Positions 45,598 to 54,488 of a stretch of 64,000 nucleotides of DNA are shown piece after piece (the stretch's first letter is position 1; every line of letters starts with the position of its first letter). The stretch is from Alcanivorax sp. (lineage in GTDB: Bacteria; Pseudomonadota; Gammaproteobacteria; Pseudomonadales; Alcanivoracaceae), in NCBI RefSeq assembly GCF_019431375.1, contig NZ_CP080267.1:744001-808000 (forward strand), written 5' to 3'. The position numbers and the translations under genes are program-made. The notes under the pieces were generated by a model that was not told the DNA's origin, did not search any database, and was given only the letters and a program-made list of their open reading frames with translations.

Positions 45598-46789
45598 GGG
45601 ACACCTCCCCGGCACCGTAGCGGGCGACGATCCGGGTGCGTTTCGCCGGGTCGATATTCACCTTGCCCAGATCGCCATCAATATGCGGCAGGGCCAGCAC
45701 GCGCTTGTCCATCACCCGATACCAGAGCCAGGGGACATAGGCGATCAGGAACATGCCGAAATAGCCGTTCGGCAGTTCGGGAATATCGTCGAAGTTACGC
45801 AGGCTTTGATAGCGGCGAGTCGGGTTGGCGTGGTGATCCGAGTGACGCTCAAGATGGAACAGCAGGATGTTGCTGAAAATGTAGTTGGCGTTCCAGCTGT
45901 GATGGGGCTGGCAGTGCTCGTAGCGGCCGTTTTCCTTGCGCTGGCGCAGCAGGCCATAGTGTTCGATGTAGTTGGCGCTGGTAAGCTGAAACCAGGCCCA
46001 GAAGTTGTGGATCAGAAGGAATGGCACCATGATCCAGCCGAACAGCACGATCAGCCCGCCCTGCAGTAGCGCACTGAGCGCGTAGGATTGCAGGATCTCG
46101 TTATCGGCACTCCAGGCCGACTTGTTCAATCGCGCCAGACGCCGTTTTTCCTCGTTCCAACCGCGCCGGAATGCACCGGGTATCTCGCGCAGCATGAACT
46201 TGTAGATAGACTCGCCCATGCGCGAGCTGGCCGGATCTTCCGGCGTCGCCACATCGCGGTGATGGCCGCGGTTGTGCTCTACACAGAAATGGCCGTAGGT
46301 GCTGACGGCAAGGACGACCCGGGCAAGGATGCGCTCGAACACGGGCTTCTTGTGTCCCAGCTCATGGGCGGTATTGATGCCCAGCCCGCTGTAGATACCC
46401 GCGGTGAGCGCCACGGCCACGATTGCCCAGGCGGATAACGGCTGCGTGCCCACAAACCAGGCCAGGGCAAGCAGGACCACAAAGTGCATGGGCACTGTCA
46501 GCCAGGTCAAGATACGGTAGTAACGATCTGCTTCGAGCTGGGGCACCAGTTCCTCGGGGGGATTGTTTTCGTCCGCGCCGAAGACGCTATCCAGCAGCGG
46601 TACAATGCCATAAATGAAGAAGAGTGGCGCCAGCAACAGGTATTCGGCCTTGTTCAGGGCGAAATAGCCGGCTATGCCAGAAAGAGCCAGCAGCGGCAGG
46701 ATTAGTGAGGCTACCCAGAGGTGACGTTTTTTGTCTGTGTATCGGATCAGCCCTTTTTCAGGGTGAGTCAATTGGTAGGTGACAGTCAT
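45590..46789 (-). CDS. alkB: Alkane 1-monooxygenase AlkB
   Basis: A 399-residue integral membrane diiron enzyme. All His boxes are visible: HELGHK, EHNRGHHRDVATPEDPASS, and LERHSDHHANPTRRYQ; the NYIEHYGLLRQ alkane-hydroxylase signature is at about residues 270-280. Six membrane helices are predicted. It hydroxylates medium-chain n-alkanes at the terminal carbon, taking electrons from the rubredoxin encoded just downstream. An AraC-type regulator is divergent 108 bases away. Confidence 0.97.
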   Translation of the reverse strand: MTVTYQLTHPEKGLIRYTDKKRHLWVASLILPLLALSGIAGYFALNKAEYLLLAPLFFIYGIVPLLDSVFGADENNPPEELVPQLEADRYYRILTWLTVPMHFVVLLALAWFVGTQPLSAWAIVAVALTAGIYSGLGINTAHELGHKKPVFERILARVVLAVSTYGHFCVEHNRGHHRDVATPEDPASSRMGESIYKFMLREIPGAFRRGWNEEKRRLARLNKSAWSADNEILQSYALSALLQGGLIVLFGWIMVPFLLIHNFWAWFQLTSANYIEHYGLLRQRKENGRYEHCQPHHSWNANYIFSNILLFHLERHSDHHANPTRRYQSLRNFDDIPELPNGYFGMFLIAYVPWLWYRVMDKRVLALPHIDGDLGKVNIDPAKRTRIVARYGAGEVSHG

Positions 46790-46876
46790 AAGGCACTCCT
46801 ATTGTTATCGCGCGTGTTGTTGCGCGTATCGCCCTTGACTTTAGCGGGCTTGCGCACCAACCTGAATTTCATCTAA

Positions 46877-46906
46877 TGACAAAATGCGGATCATTAAGTG
46901 ACAAAA
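46877..46906. promoter_or_regulatory. Direct repeat TGACAAAA in the alkB/AraC intergenic region
   Basis: TGACAAAA occurs at 46877-46884 and 46899-46906, exactly 22 bases apart (two helical turns), between divergent alkB and the regulator gene. The second copy overlaps the GTG taken as the regulator start. It could be an AraC-type binding site or chance. Confidence 0.3.
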
Positions 46907-47965
46907 AGGGAAGGTAGCAACGGTCCTGCTCCGGGTTCCGAGGGGGGCTATGACGTGGCGGCAGCCTATGTGCGGCTGATTTTGCAGGGTGTCAGCATCT
47001 CGCCTGATCTCGTACTTGAAGGGTCGGGGGTCGCCGTGGAGGGGCTGGACGAGCTGGAGTTTGTTCCCTGGCAGTCGCTGGCGGCCATATTCGACAATCT
47101 TGAGGCCCACGCTGGCTCGGCTGTCTGGCCGGTGGAACTGGGGGCGCGCCTGAATATCACCTCCCACGGCGCTGTCGGCTTTGCTGCCCTGACGGCGCCG
47201 ACGGCGGGTGATGCCGTCGCCACGATCGCGACCTATTACCGGGCCCGTATTACGGCGGTGGAGATGCGTCTCCGCGAGGAAGATAACGTGATGCGGCTCG
47301 TGCTACGGGATGTCACCGGTGATCCGGTTTTCACCGGGCGCATTGCCCTGATCGTCATGAAGGTGGTCGAGTCCATGCTCGAGGCGATACTCGGTACCAT
47401 CCCTGACAGGGCGTTGCAGATCTGTCTGGCAATGCCTGAAGGGACACCGGCCCGGCGGATAGCAGGCCTGTATCAGGCCCGGGCCATGTTCGGCGCGGAC
47501 GGTTACAGCATCGCCATGCCGGCCGGTTGGCGAACACTGCCGTCCCCGCTTTACGAGAGGCGTGTCTACCGCGAGAACATACTGGAGTGTCAGCGGGAGA
47601 TGGGGCGCAACAACACCTTTGCAACCGCCGGCGGCATGGTCAGAGCCCTTCTTCGGGCCCATCTGGAGACCGGTCTGGCGGGAGGCGGTGTCTCCGCGAG
47701 ACCGCCCACGCTGGAAGAAATCGCCGGGCGCATGGCCGTGACGCCGCGGACGCTGATGCGACGGCTGCAGCGGGAAGGCGACAGCTACCAACAGATACTG
47801 GATTTACTGCGTCAGGAATATGCTGCGCGGATGCTTGCCGACGCCAGACTGGATATCGCCGACATCGCAATGCGGTTGGGGTATAGCGAGCCGCCGAATT
47901 TCTGCCGGGCCTTTCGCCGCTGGTACGGCGTTTCGCCGGCGGCATGGCGACGGACCATGCGCTGA
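46898..47965 (+). CDS. AraC-family transcriptional regulator with Arabinose_bd-type sensor domain
   Basis: A 355-residue regulator. Residues 20-200 resemble the PF12625-type sensor found in AraC regulators of lipid genes. The C-terminal double HTH includes PTLEEIAGRMAVTPRTLMRRL and IADIAMRLGYSEPPNFCRAFRRW. Start GTG 46898 is tentative, since there is no clear ribosome site. It is divergent from alkB and convergent with the secreted-protein operon (15-base gap). It may control alkB, the operon or both. Its GC content is visibly higher than that of alkB. Confidence 0.85.
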   Translation: MTKREGSNGPAPGSEGGYDVAAAYVRLILQGVSISPDLVLEGSGVAVEGLDELEFVPWQSLAAIFDNLEAHAGSAVWPVELGARLNITSHGAVGFAALTAPTAGDAVATIATYYRARITAVEMRLREEDNVMRLVLRDVTGDPVFTGRIALIVMKVVESMLEAILGTIPDRALQICLAMPEGTPARRIAGLYQARAMFGADGYSIAMPAGWRTLPSPLYERRVYRENILECQREMGRNNTFATAGGMVRALLRAHLETGLAGGGVSARPPTLEEIAGRMAVTPRTLMRRLQREGDSYQQILDLLRQEYAARMLADARLDIADIAMRLGYSEPPNFCRAFRRWYGVSPAAWRRTMR

Positions 47966-47979
47966 CGCCGAGCGGCGCC

Positions 47980-50064
47980 CTAGCGTTGCCGCATCAGGGA
48001 AAAGGCGCCATGCCACTGTCCGGAGGGGATGGCGACACTTCCCACCTGGTCGTTACCCAGCGTCACGGTGTTGACGAGGAAGGGCGCGCCGCCCGGCACA
48101 GTGGTGCCGAACAGGATGTCGTTGCCAATCTGTAGTTGAGCGGTACGGGGTAGAGCCTCGCTTTCGGGAATGAGGTCGACCCGGCCATTGGCCAGGCTGA
48201 GATTGCCGGTGATCTGACCGAAGGTCAGGCGTGTGTCCGGCCGGCCCGGTTCCGCGATCGACACATAGCTGCCCTGAGGGCCGCTGTTAGCGAATTCCGC
48301 GACAGTCAGGTCAGTCAAGCGAAGATCCGCTGAATACCCCATGAAAGACTGGCCGGCAGGCGCTGGTTTAAAGAGCACGTCGAACCGGTCGAACTCCAGA
48401 TCGGCATCCACATTCAGCAGGGCGATTTCGCTGCCCAGGTCGCCCCCGGTAATGTCGCCGCCGCCGAAACGGCCGTTGAAGGCGGCCCTAGCCTGGCCGG
48501 ACCGCAGCGCCAGTCCTTCCGGTTCCAGCGTCAGGAACATGTCCTCGAAGGCGAACAGCAGGTTGGAACGCAGGAAGCCAATGCCCAGGTTGATATCCGT
48601 GTCGCCGATCATGAAATGGCTGCCACTGTTCCAGTCGGCACTGTTGGACTGGATCTTCACGATGCCGTCCATCTTCATGCCGGTGGTATTGGCACCGGTG
48701 GTGCCCGGATAAACGAACAGGTTGGCGTCCAGGTCCCCCAGGGTGTAGACCAGGGTCCAGGGAAAGTCCTGGGTTTCCGGCGTACCCTGGCCGGAGGTGT
48801 CGGCGTAGTCACCGTCGGCGTTGATATCGTCCAGCAGACTCACCTGGGCGGAGTAGGCGTGCAGGTTGCCGTCGCGGATCAGCAGGGCGAAACCGTCTTC
48901 CGCCGCCACGTTCAGGTACTGCCCGCCGCCCGGACAGGTGGGGCCGTTGACCGTGCCGCCCCAGCACAGGCCGCCCGGCTGCTGCCCGGCGTTGACCGCA
49001 TCCAGAGTGATGTTCGGAAAGTTGAGGGCATAAGGTGCGCCGGCGAGCTTGCGCCAGTCGCCGAACACCGCTTGCATGGGGCTGCCCGGTTCACTGGTAT
49101 ACCAGGCGAAATCGCTGGCGAAGTCGCCACGCAGGCCGAAGTGAAGGCCCTCGCTACGGTTGGCGATATCTTCCGAGCCGTCCGCCGCCGTGCCGTACCA
49201 GACGCCGCCACCGGCCAGCCAGGCGCGGAGGTCCACCATCCCGCCCTGCCAGCGCCAGCCCAGCACGGGCAAGTCCGTTGCGGTACGGGTGAAATCCCCG
49301 CTCGGCGCTCCTTCGTAGCGGAAATCCAGGTTCAGATCCACGGTGGCGGTGGGTGCTGCGACAAACAGCTCCCCCGCGTCCAGCCCTACCGTGCCGGCGC
49401 TCATGGCCAGCGCCAGGCGCAGATTGTCGATGGTCAGTTCCGGCGCCCCGCTGGCACCCTGCCGGTAGAAAAACTGCCCGCTGCCGGTATCCAGAGTCAG
49501 TGACGCGTTGCCGAAACTGCTGTCCAGGATGCCCCGGTTTACCAGCCGGACATGGGGCTCCGTATCCAGCACCAGGGTGCCGAGGGAGCGCGTCGGATCG
49601 GCGCCGTGGGTGATGCGATCGAGTCGCACCCGGGTGCGTGTTCCCTGCCAGTCGAGGGCCAGGAGCGGGTCGACCCCGTCGGAGCCCGCATCGAGGGTCA
49701 GCACATGGCTGAACGGAGTCGTCGCCGGGGCACCGTCGGCGCCGATCGGGGTGACGGCAACCGTGTGCAGTTGTGCTGTCGCCTCGGGGCTGATGGTGAC
49801 GCCTCCCACCTGTGTCACGCCCCGATCGACGGTCCAGTCGATCCGGTCCGCGGTGACCTGGTCACTGGCCAACTCGAGTACCAGCCCATCCCGGGCGGCG
49901 ACAGCGGCCAGGGACGGGTCATCGAGCGGTTGCAGGGCCGCCGCCGCGACCGGCACCAGCAAGGCGCCGAGGCAGCCCATCCTGGTCAAACGGCATCGGG
50001 ACCGGCCGACATTGCCGGGGCCCGAGGTATTCACGACCGGGTGCGGACGTTTTTCGCACGCCAT
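47980..50064 (-). CDS. Large secreted protein, operon member 4 (DUF6160-like N-terminus)
   Basis: A 694-residue protein with a long n-region and a hydrophobic core (MGCLGALLVPVAAAALQ). Start 50064 has GGAG nine bases upstream; a shorter form from 49980 is possible. The mature N-terminus reads LQPLDDPSLAAVAARDGL, the motif shared with its three operon partners. The rest is beta-rich with repeated amphipathic strands (NASLTLDTGSGQFFY, ANLFVYPGTTG), as in surface or outer-membrane-associated proteins. No catalytic motif was seen. It is the last gene of the operon. The DUF6160 link is from memory. Confidence 0.75.
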   Translation of the reverse strand: MACEKRPHPVVNTSGPGNVGRSRCRLTRMGCLGALLVPVAAAALQPLDDPSLAAVAARDGLVLELASDQVTADRIDWTVDRGVTQVGGVTISPEATAQLHTVAVTPIGADGAPATTPFSHVLTLDAGSDGVDPLLALDWQGTRTRVRLDRITHGADPTRSLGTLVLDTEPHVRLVNRGILDSSFGNASLTLDTGSGQFFYRQGASGAPELTIDNLRLALAMSAGTVGLDAGELFVAAPTATVDLNLDFRYEGAPSGDFTRTATDLPVLGWRWQGGMVDLRAWLAGGGVWYGTAADGSEDIANRSEGLHFGLRGDFASDFAWYTSEPGSPMQAVFGDWRKLAGAPYALNFPNITLDAVNAGQQPGGLCWGGTVNGPTCPGGGQYLNVAAEDGFALLIRDGNLHAYSAQVSLLDDINADGDYADTSGQGTPETQDFPWTLVYTLGDLDANLFVYPGTTGANTTGMKMDGIVKIQSNSADWNSGSHFMIGDTDINLGIGFLRSNLLFAFEDMFLTLEPEGLALRSGQARAAFNGRFGGGDITGGDLGSEIALLNVDADLEFDRFDVLFKPAPAGQSFMGYSADLRLTDLTVAEFANSGPQGSYVSIAEPGRPDTRLTFGQITGNLSLANGRVDLIPESEALPRTAQLQIGNDILFGTTVPGGAPFLVNTVTLGNDQVGSVAIPSGQWHGAFSLMRQR

Positions 50065-50077
50065 GGCATTGTCTCCG

Positions 50078-51232
50078 TCAGCAGAACACTACCGAGCCGT
50101 AACAGTTGTCCGGCGGCAGCTGGTTGAGGTTGACGTTCTCCAGGTTCGCGCCTTCGCCCAGGGCGCTCAGGGCGTCGAGCAGCCTCAGATCCACCGTCGC
50201 ACTGGCGTTCTTGATCGCGGCATAGGGAATATTCATCCACCAGCCGCTGTTGGCCACCGCTGCGTAGCCGGTCTTGTCGAAGGTGGGCCAGGCGACCTGC
50301 TCGCGCTGCAGGGACAGGAAGAAATCCCCGCTTTTGGAGGAGTCGAGCAGTACCTGGTGGATAAAGCGCAGGTTTTCCTTCAGGTCGGCCGCGGCCGTGG
50401 TGCCGTTGAGGCTGCCGCTATACACATAGGCGGGGATATTGGCCAGGATCACGGCGTTCATGCGGGTGCCGCGGACAGGCTGGAAGTAGGGATCCTGGAT
50501 CTCGTTGCTGGTGTTGTTGTCCGGGTTGCCGTCGCAGTTGGCATGATCGGCGGTGGCGGTGTTGCCGAAGCAGATGGACTGATCGCCGAGAGCGGTACCC
50601 GCCAGAATGTTGGCGGACACCTCCAGGTTCAGGTTCCCGCTCAGCCGGTTGATGCCGGAATGGCAGGCGAGCGCGCCGCTGCCGTCACCGGCCGAGGTAT
50701 CGCAGGTGCCACCATGCTCCAGATTGACCTGGCCATTGCCGTAGAGGCGGCCGATGCCCAGCATGCCATCGGCAGTTTCGAAGCCGATCTTGATGCCGGC
50801 GATCTCTCGCAGAGTCTTGCTGTCGGCGTTGCGTACGGCAAATTCCACATAGGGGCGCCGGGTTTTGAAATCGCTGGTGACCGGATCGCCGGGCTGATCA
50901 CCGTTGCGTCCCATAAAACGCAGGTAATCGATGTCAAGATCGCAGGCATTGGCGACCAGGTTCTCGTTAGTGCCGCCACAACCGAGCTGTAGTCTGTCGA
51001 TATTCAGATTCATGTCCAGATCGACGTTCAGGCCCGAGCGCATAAAGGTGAAGTCGGTGGTGCCGCCGGCGGTGCCGCTGGGGGCGATCTGGTCGCTCCA
51101 GAACAGGGCCTGCTGGCCGCTGATCTGCGCGAGCTGCGCATCGGCCATCCGCTCCATTGCCGCCACGGGCATGGACAGCGACGCCAGCAGTGCCAGGGCG
51201 GCGCTACGGCGCGCTGAGGGTTTAATAGCCAT
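50078..51232 (-). CDS. Secreted protein, operon member 3 (DUF6160-like N-terminus)
   Basis: A 384-residue protein from ATG 51232. Signal peptide is MAIKPSARRSAALALLASLSMPVAA, followed by MERMADAQLAQISGQQALF, the family motif. Then FTFMRSGLNVDLDMNLNIDR and LQLGCGG, reminiscent of Fil-type surface proteins described in Acinetobacter (recalled, unchecked). Several Cys suggest disulfides. It overlaps the stop of the preceding gene by eleven bases. A decayed copy of its last 75 codons lies at 53707-53926. Confidence 0.75.
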   Translation of the reverse strand: MAIKPSARRSAALALLASLSMPVAAMERMADAQLAQISGQQALFWSDQIAPSGTAGGTTDFTFMRSGLNVDLDMNLNIDRLQLGCGGTNENLVANACDLDIDYLRFMGRNGDQPGDPVTSDFKTRRPYVEFAVRNADSKTLREIAGIKIGFETADGMLGIGRLYGNGQVNLEHGGTCDTSAGDGSGALACHSGINRLSGNLNLEVSANILAGTALGDQSICFGNTATADHANCDGNPDNNTSNEIQDPYFQPVRGTRMNAVILANIPAYVYSGSLNGTTAAADLKENLRFIHQVLLDSSKSGDFFLSLQREQVAWPTFDKTGYAAVANSGWWMNIPYAAIKNASATVDLRLLDALSALGEGANLENVNLNQLPPDNCYGSVVFC

Positions 51233-51902
51233 AAATGCGTACCTTCCCGTCGATATCGATTTGCGTTTGCCGGCCCAGTTCGGCATCGGCGACGCGCACT
51301 CCGGCAAAACTGCCGTTGGCATCCGCCTGGAAGCCTGTACTGCCATATTCGATGGCGATGCGGCCGATTTCCAGCCCGAGGATGACGTCGGCCTCGAACA
51401 CGCCCGCCGTGCCGGTAAAGGACAGCATCAGGGCCGGCAGGCCGTTGGGGTCGCAGCCGGCCAGCAGGCAGGTGCCGTTGTCGTCCTGGAAGCGGGTGGC
51501 GTCGTAGTAGGCGGTCGAGGTGGCCGGGTTGAAGGAGCCGTCGATGTTCAGGCCGTCGAGGAACAACCGGCCGAAGAAATCCTTCAGTACTATCCACTCG
51601 CCGCCGCCGCCATCGCGGTTGGCGAATTTCAGCCCCAGCCGGCAGGGATTGCCGATGCCGGTGCAGGAGGACAGGCTGGCGAGAGGGGCGCCGTTTTCGT
51701 CCGCGTTGATGCGCAGTTCCAGCAAGGTGCCGACCCCCTCCCTGGCCACCACTCCGGCCAGGGCCGCGTCGCTCATCGGCACCAGGCCGGTGTCGATGCT
51801 ACCCTCCGCCGCCACGGTTTCACACAGGGGGAGCAGCAGCATGACGACAGCGGCCAGGACCCGGCGGGCCCTGCCGACCGGAAAAAACAGTATGTTCATC
51901 AT
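51222..51902 (-). CDS. Small secreted protein, operon member 2
   Basis: A 226-residue exported protein. It begins MMNILFFPVGRARRVLAAVV, a signal peptide ending near CETVAAEG, then LVPMSDAALAGVVAREGVG, the shared motif. Four Cys in two close pairs (CTGIGNPC, CLLAGC) suggest disulfides. ATG overlaps the preceding stop by four bases (ATGA). Beta-rich, no known domain recognised. Secretion is inferred from the signal peptide. Confidence 0.75.
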   Translation of the reverse strand: MMNILFFPVGRARRVLAAVVMLLLPLCETVAAEGSIDTGLVPMSDAALAGVVAREGVGTLLELRINADENGAPLASLSSCTGIGNPCRLGLKFANRDGGGGEWIVLKDFFGRLFLDGLNIDGSFNPATSTAYYDATRFQDDNGTCLLAGCDPNGLPALMLSFTGTAGVFEADVILGLEIGRIAIEYGSTGFQADANGSFAGVRVADAELGRQTQIDIDGKVRIYGY

Positions 51903-53509
51903 GGCCCCGCCCCCAGGCTGGTGATTTTCAGGTGCTGGATGAGCAGGCCCTCAATCCGGCCATCGCCGAGATTGACCGCGCTAAGTCCGGTGCGGGTCCG
52001 GGTAAGGGTGGGCGGGGGGTCGTTGTAGTTGCCGGAGGTATCGGGCTGGGTGGCGGTGGCGGTGAACGTGGACGCCTCCGTGGCCTTGATGAAAATAAAG
52101 CCGTCATCGGTGGCGGCGGAACTATTGCACAGCGTGCCCGCGGCGCCGCAGTTGGCCCCGTTGCCCGGGTACCAGTCTCCCCAGCGGATAAAGCCGTGGG
52201 TCTCGTGATAGCGCGACGGCCGCTCGGTTCGTTGATAACCGCAGCTTGCACCCTGATAGCGAGCGTCCACGCAACCCTCGCCAGTGCCGCCGTTCAGGCC
52301 CGGCAGGCTGTAGAAGTCGTTGTAGGCATTGTCCCGGTTCGGCAGGCGGGTCAGCTCGATCACGAAGTTGCCATCGCCGCCGGCGCCACTGCCGGGCACG
52401 TTATCGTCCAGAATCAGCGACTGGTAGAACAGCTGGCCCATCGGAATCCAGCTATTGACGTTGCGGAAGATCAACCCCGGCGCATCGCCAGTGCCGGTGC
52501 CGTTGTCGAACTCGGGCACCACGCCCAGGGCGTCGCCGCTGGCGGCGGTCTGGGCCAGACTGAAGCGGAAATCCCCGGACAGGGCAATATTGAAGGTCAT
52601 GCCGACGGAGCGATCAGCATCGTCCTGATTCTGGAACAGCCGGAACAGGGTGCCGCGGCGGACGGTTTCCTCGGTGAAGCTGGTGGGCCCCGGCGTGGAG
52701 GTGCTGTTGGTCGTGGTGCAGGTGCGCGGGGTACCGAATCCGCTGCAACCACCACCACCGCTGCCCGAGGTGGTGGTGGTGGTGGTTACCTGGGAGGTAG
52801 ACACCAGCACATTGTTGACGTAGGTCTCCTCGGTGGTTTCGGTGGTGGTTTCCGCCGTGTACTGGGTGCAGGCAAAACCGCAGGAGGTGACGGTGGTGGT
52901 GGTGGTGGAATCCTTCGTTGTCACCACGTAGGTGCTTTCCCGGACAGTATCATCGACCACGGGCCGGCCGTTGATCAGGGCCTGGCTTTGCAGCAGGCCG
53001 TTGTTGGTGGCGCCGCTCTTGCCGGCTTCTATCTCGCCCCAGAACGACCAGCGGTAGGGGTCGGAGGCGGTGGGGCCGACCATTTCCAGCACCGTCTTGG
53101 TCACCTCGGTGTTCTGGAAATCGAAGCCGGTCTTGTCGAACACCCGCAGCAGGTAGGGGTTGTCGAAAGGGGCAATGGTGGCGCCGGTGAGGGACAGGGG
53201 GCAGAGCGAATGACCGCAGGCCTCGCCGTTCCAGCCCAAGCCGCCGGCGCCACCCGCGCCCGATACCGTCAGGCCATACCAGCGCAGATCGCCGCGCTGA
53301 TAGCCGGCCCCGACACCCGGGTCCGTGCCGATCTGCTCGATATAGCCGGTGTTGCGCATCTGGAAGCGGAAATCCTCCAGCACCAGGGCGATACCCTCGC
53401 CGGTGACCGCCGCCAGGGCGTTGTCGGGCAGGGATTCGAGGGCACTGGCCGCTGTCCCGACGCTCAGGCCGCAGGCGACGAGAAAGAGTTGCAGCTTGCT
53501 GATGTGCAT
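51899..53509 (-). CDS. Secreted protein with Thr-rich segment, operon member 1
   Basis: A 536-residue protein from ATG 53509, where the signal peptide MHISKLQLFLVACGLSVGTA begins; no strong ribosome site, and a TTG 18 codons upstream is an alternative. After the signal comes ESLPDNALAAVTGEGIAL, the shared motif. Residues about 193-273 are extremely Thr-rich with paired Cys (VTSCGFACTQYTAETTTE), encoded by GGT/GTG microsatellite-like DNA. Later parts are Gly/Asn/Asp rich. It looks like a surface or fibre protein; there is no catalytic motif. Confidence 0.72.
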   Translation of the reverse strand: MHISKLQLFLVACGLSVGTAASALESLPDNALAAVTGEGIALVLEDFRFQMRNTGYIEQIGTDPGVGAGYQRGDLRWYGLTVSGAGGAGGLGWNGEACGHSLCPLSLTGATIAPFDNPYLLRVFDKTGFDFQNTEVTKTVLEMVGPTASDPYRWSFWGEIEAGKSGATNNGLLQSQALINGRPVVDDTVRESTYVVTTKDSTTTTTVTSCGFACTQYTAETTTETTEETYVNNVLVSTSQVTTTTTTSGSGGGGCSGFGTPRTCTTTNSTSTPGPTSFTEETVRRGTLFRLFQNQDDADRSVGMTFNIALSGDFRFSLAQTAASGDALGVVPEFDNGTGTGDAPGLIFRNVNSWIPMGQLFYQSLILDDNVPGSGAGGDGNFVIELTRLPNRDNAYNDFYSLPGLNGGTGEGCVDARYQGASCGYQRTERPSRYHETHGFIRWGDWYPGNGANCGAAGTLCNSSAATDDGFIFIKATEASTFTATATQPDTSGNYNDPPPTLTRTRTGLSAVNLGDGRIEGLLIQHLKITSLGAGP

Positions 53510-53624
53510 AGGGAGCCAGCCTGTTTTGTTATTATTGACTTGCCTGACCTTTCTTTTTACCAAATCGGCCCCCGGCTTGCAAGCCCGGCCCTGAAGGCCC
53601 TAAGGTCGGGCCTTGCCGCATTGA

Positions 53625-53704
53625 CGGAAGGCGCCGGGGCGCCGGTGTAAGGGGCTCGTCGAAGCGGTGGAACTCCAGACCGGCGCCCCGGGCGACGCCT
53701 TCCG
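53625..53704 (-). terminator. Long GC-rich stem-loop upstream of the secreted operon
   Basis: Arms at 53625-53646 and 53679-53704 (cggaaggcg...cggggcgccggt) pair with a small bulge. On the minus strand it directly follows the decayed gene end at 53707, so it was probably that lost gene's terminator. Confidence 0.5.
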
Positions 53705-53706
53705 GC

Positions 53707-53926
53707 CGTCAGCAGAGCACTGCCGTGCCAGTTGTCCGGCGGCAGCGGGTTGTGGTTGACGTTCTCCAGGCTCGCGCCTTCGCCCAGGGCGCTCAGCGCG
53801 TCAAGCAGCCCCAGATCCACCGTCGCACGGGCGTTCTTGATCGCGGCATAGGGAGCATTTATCCACCCGCCGCTGTTGGCCACCGCTGCGTAGCCGGTCT
53901 TGTCGAAGGTGGGCCAGGCTGCTTCA
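53707..53926 (-). pseudogene. 3' remnant of a fifth secreted-protein gene
   Basis: Minus-strand translation (MANSGGWINAPYAAIKNARA, then DLGLLDALSALGEGASLENV) matches the last 75 residues of operon member 3 (NSGWWMNIPYAAIKNASATV) at roughly 85 percent identity by eye. Homology stops at about 53926, just before IS3 sequence. A small shift near the end removes the expected stop. It looks like the tail of an upstream paralogue cut away by insertion-sequence activity. Confidence 0.75.
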
Positions 53927-53936
53927 TTCTTATTTG

Positions 53937-54430
53937 TAGTGGCCTAATGAGTCCGGACACCAACGTAGGTGGTAACGTTACCACCTTAAGCGAGGTGTCA
54001 GATAACCAGCAAACGACGTTCCTTGACTCCTGAGTTCAAGCAGAAAGCCGCCAGCCTGGTGCTGGATCAAGGCTACACAGTTCCCCAGGCCATCGCATCG
54101 CTTGGTGTCGTCGAGAGCGCGCTGCGGCGCTGGGTTAAGCAGCTTGAGGCGGAACGCCAAGGTGTTACCCCCCAAAGGCAAGGCCCTTACCCTGGAGCAG
54201 CGCCGCATTCAGGAGTTGGAGGCCCGTTGTGAACGCCTGGCCTTGAAGGCCATGGTGCACCGTCTATGCAGGCAAAGCAGGAGTTCGGCGGGCAGCCGCA
54301 CGATACAAGGGGTGCTCAAGTGAGCAGGGGCTGGAAATCGGTCTTTTCAAGGTGCGCAGACTAATGGATGAATTGGGACTGATTTGTAAGCAACCGGGCC
54401 GCATGCCTACAAGCAGGCAACTGTAGAGAG
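53937..54430 (+). pseudogene. IS3-family element remnant (OrfA and OrfB pieces)
   Basis: Starts with gtggcctaatgagtccgg, typical of an IS3 end. OrfA is visible from 54023: MTPEFKQKAASLVLDQGYTV, an HTH, then LRRWVKQLEAERQGV, frameshifted near 54165 and continuing TLEQRRIQELEARCERL. Next, after loss of the join region, come OrfB scraps (LFKVRRLMDELGLICKQPGR). All catalytic DDE residues are missing. It flanks the truncated secreted-protein gene. Confidence 0.8.
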
Positions 54431-54488
54431 ACAGGATATGCCGAACCATCTGGATGTTCATGCGGTGGTTTCTGCTAAGGAGTTATTT

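Noticed and set aside
48616..50992. Plus-strand frames opposite secreted operon members 3 and 4
   Set aside because: Same reason: low-complexity antisense translations without starts or domains.
51932..53650. 572-codon plus-strand frame opposite the Thr-rich secreted protein
   Set aside because: Gly/Ala/Val-rich translation typical of antisense GC-rich DNA; the minus strand has signal peptide, coupled overlaps and the shared motif.
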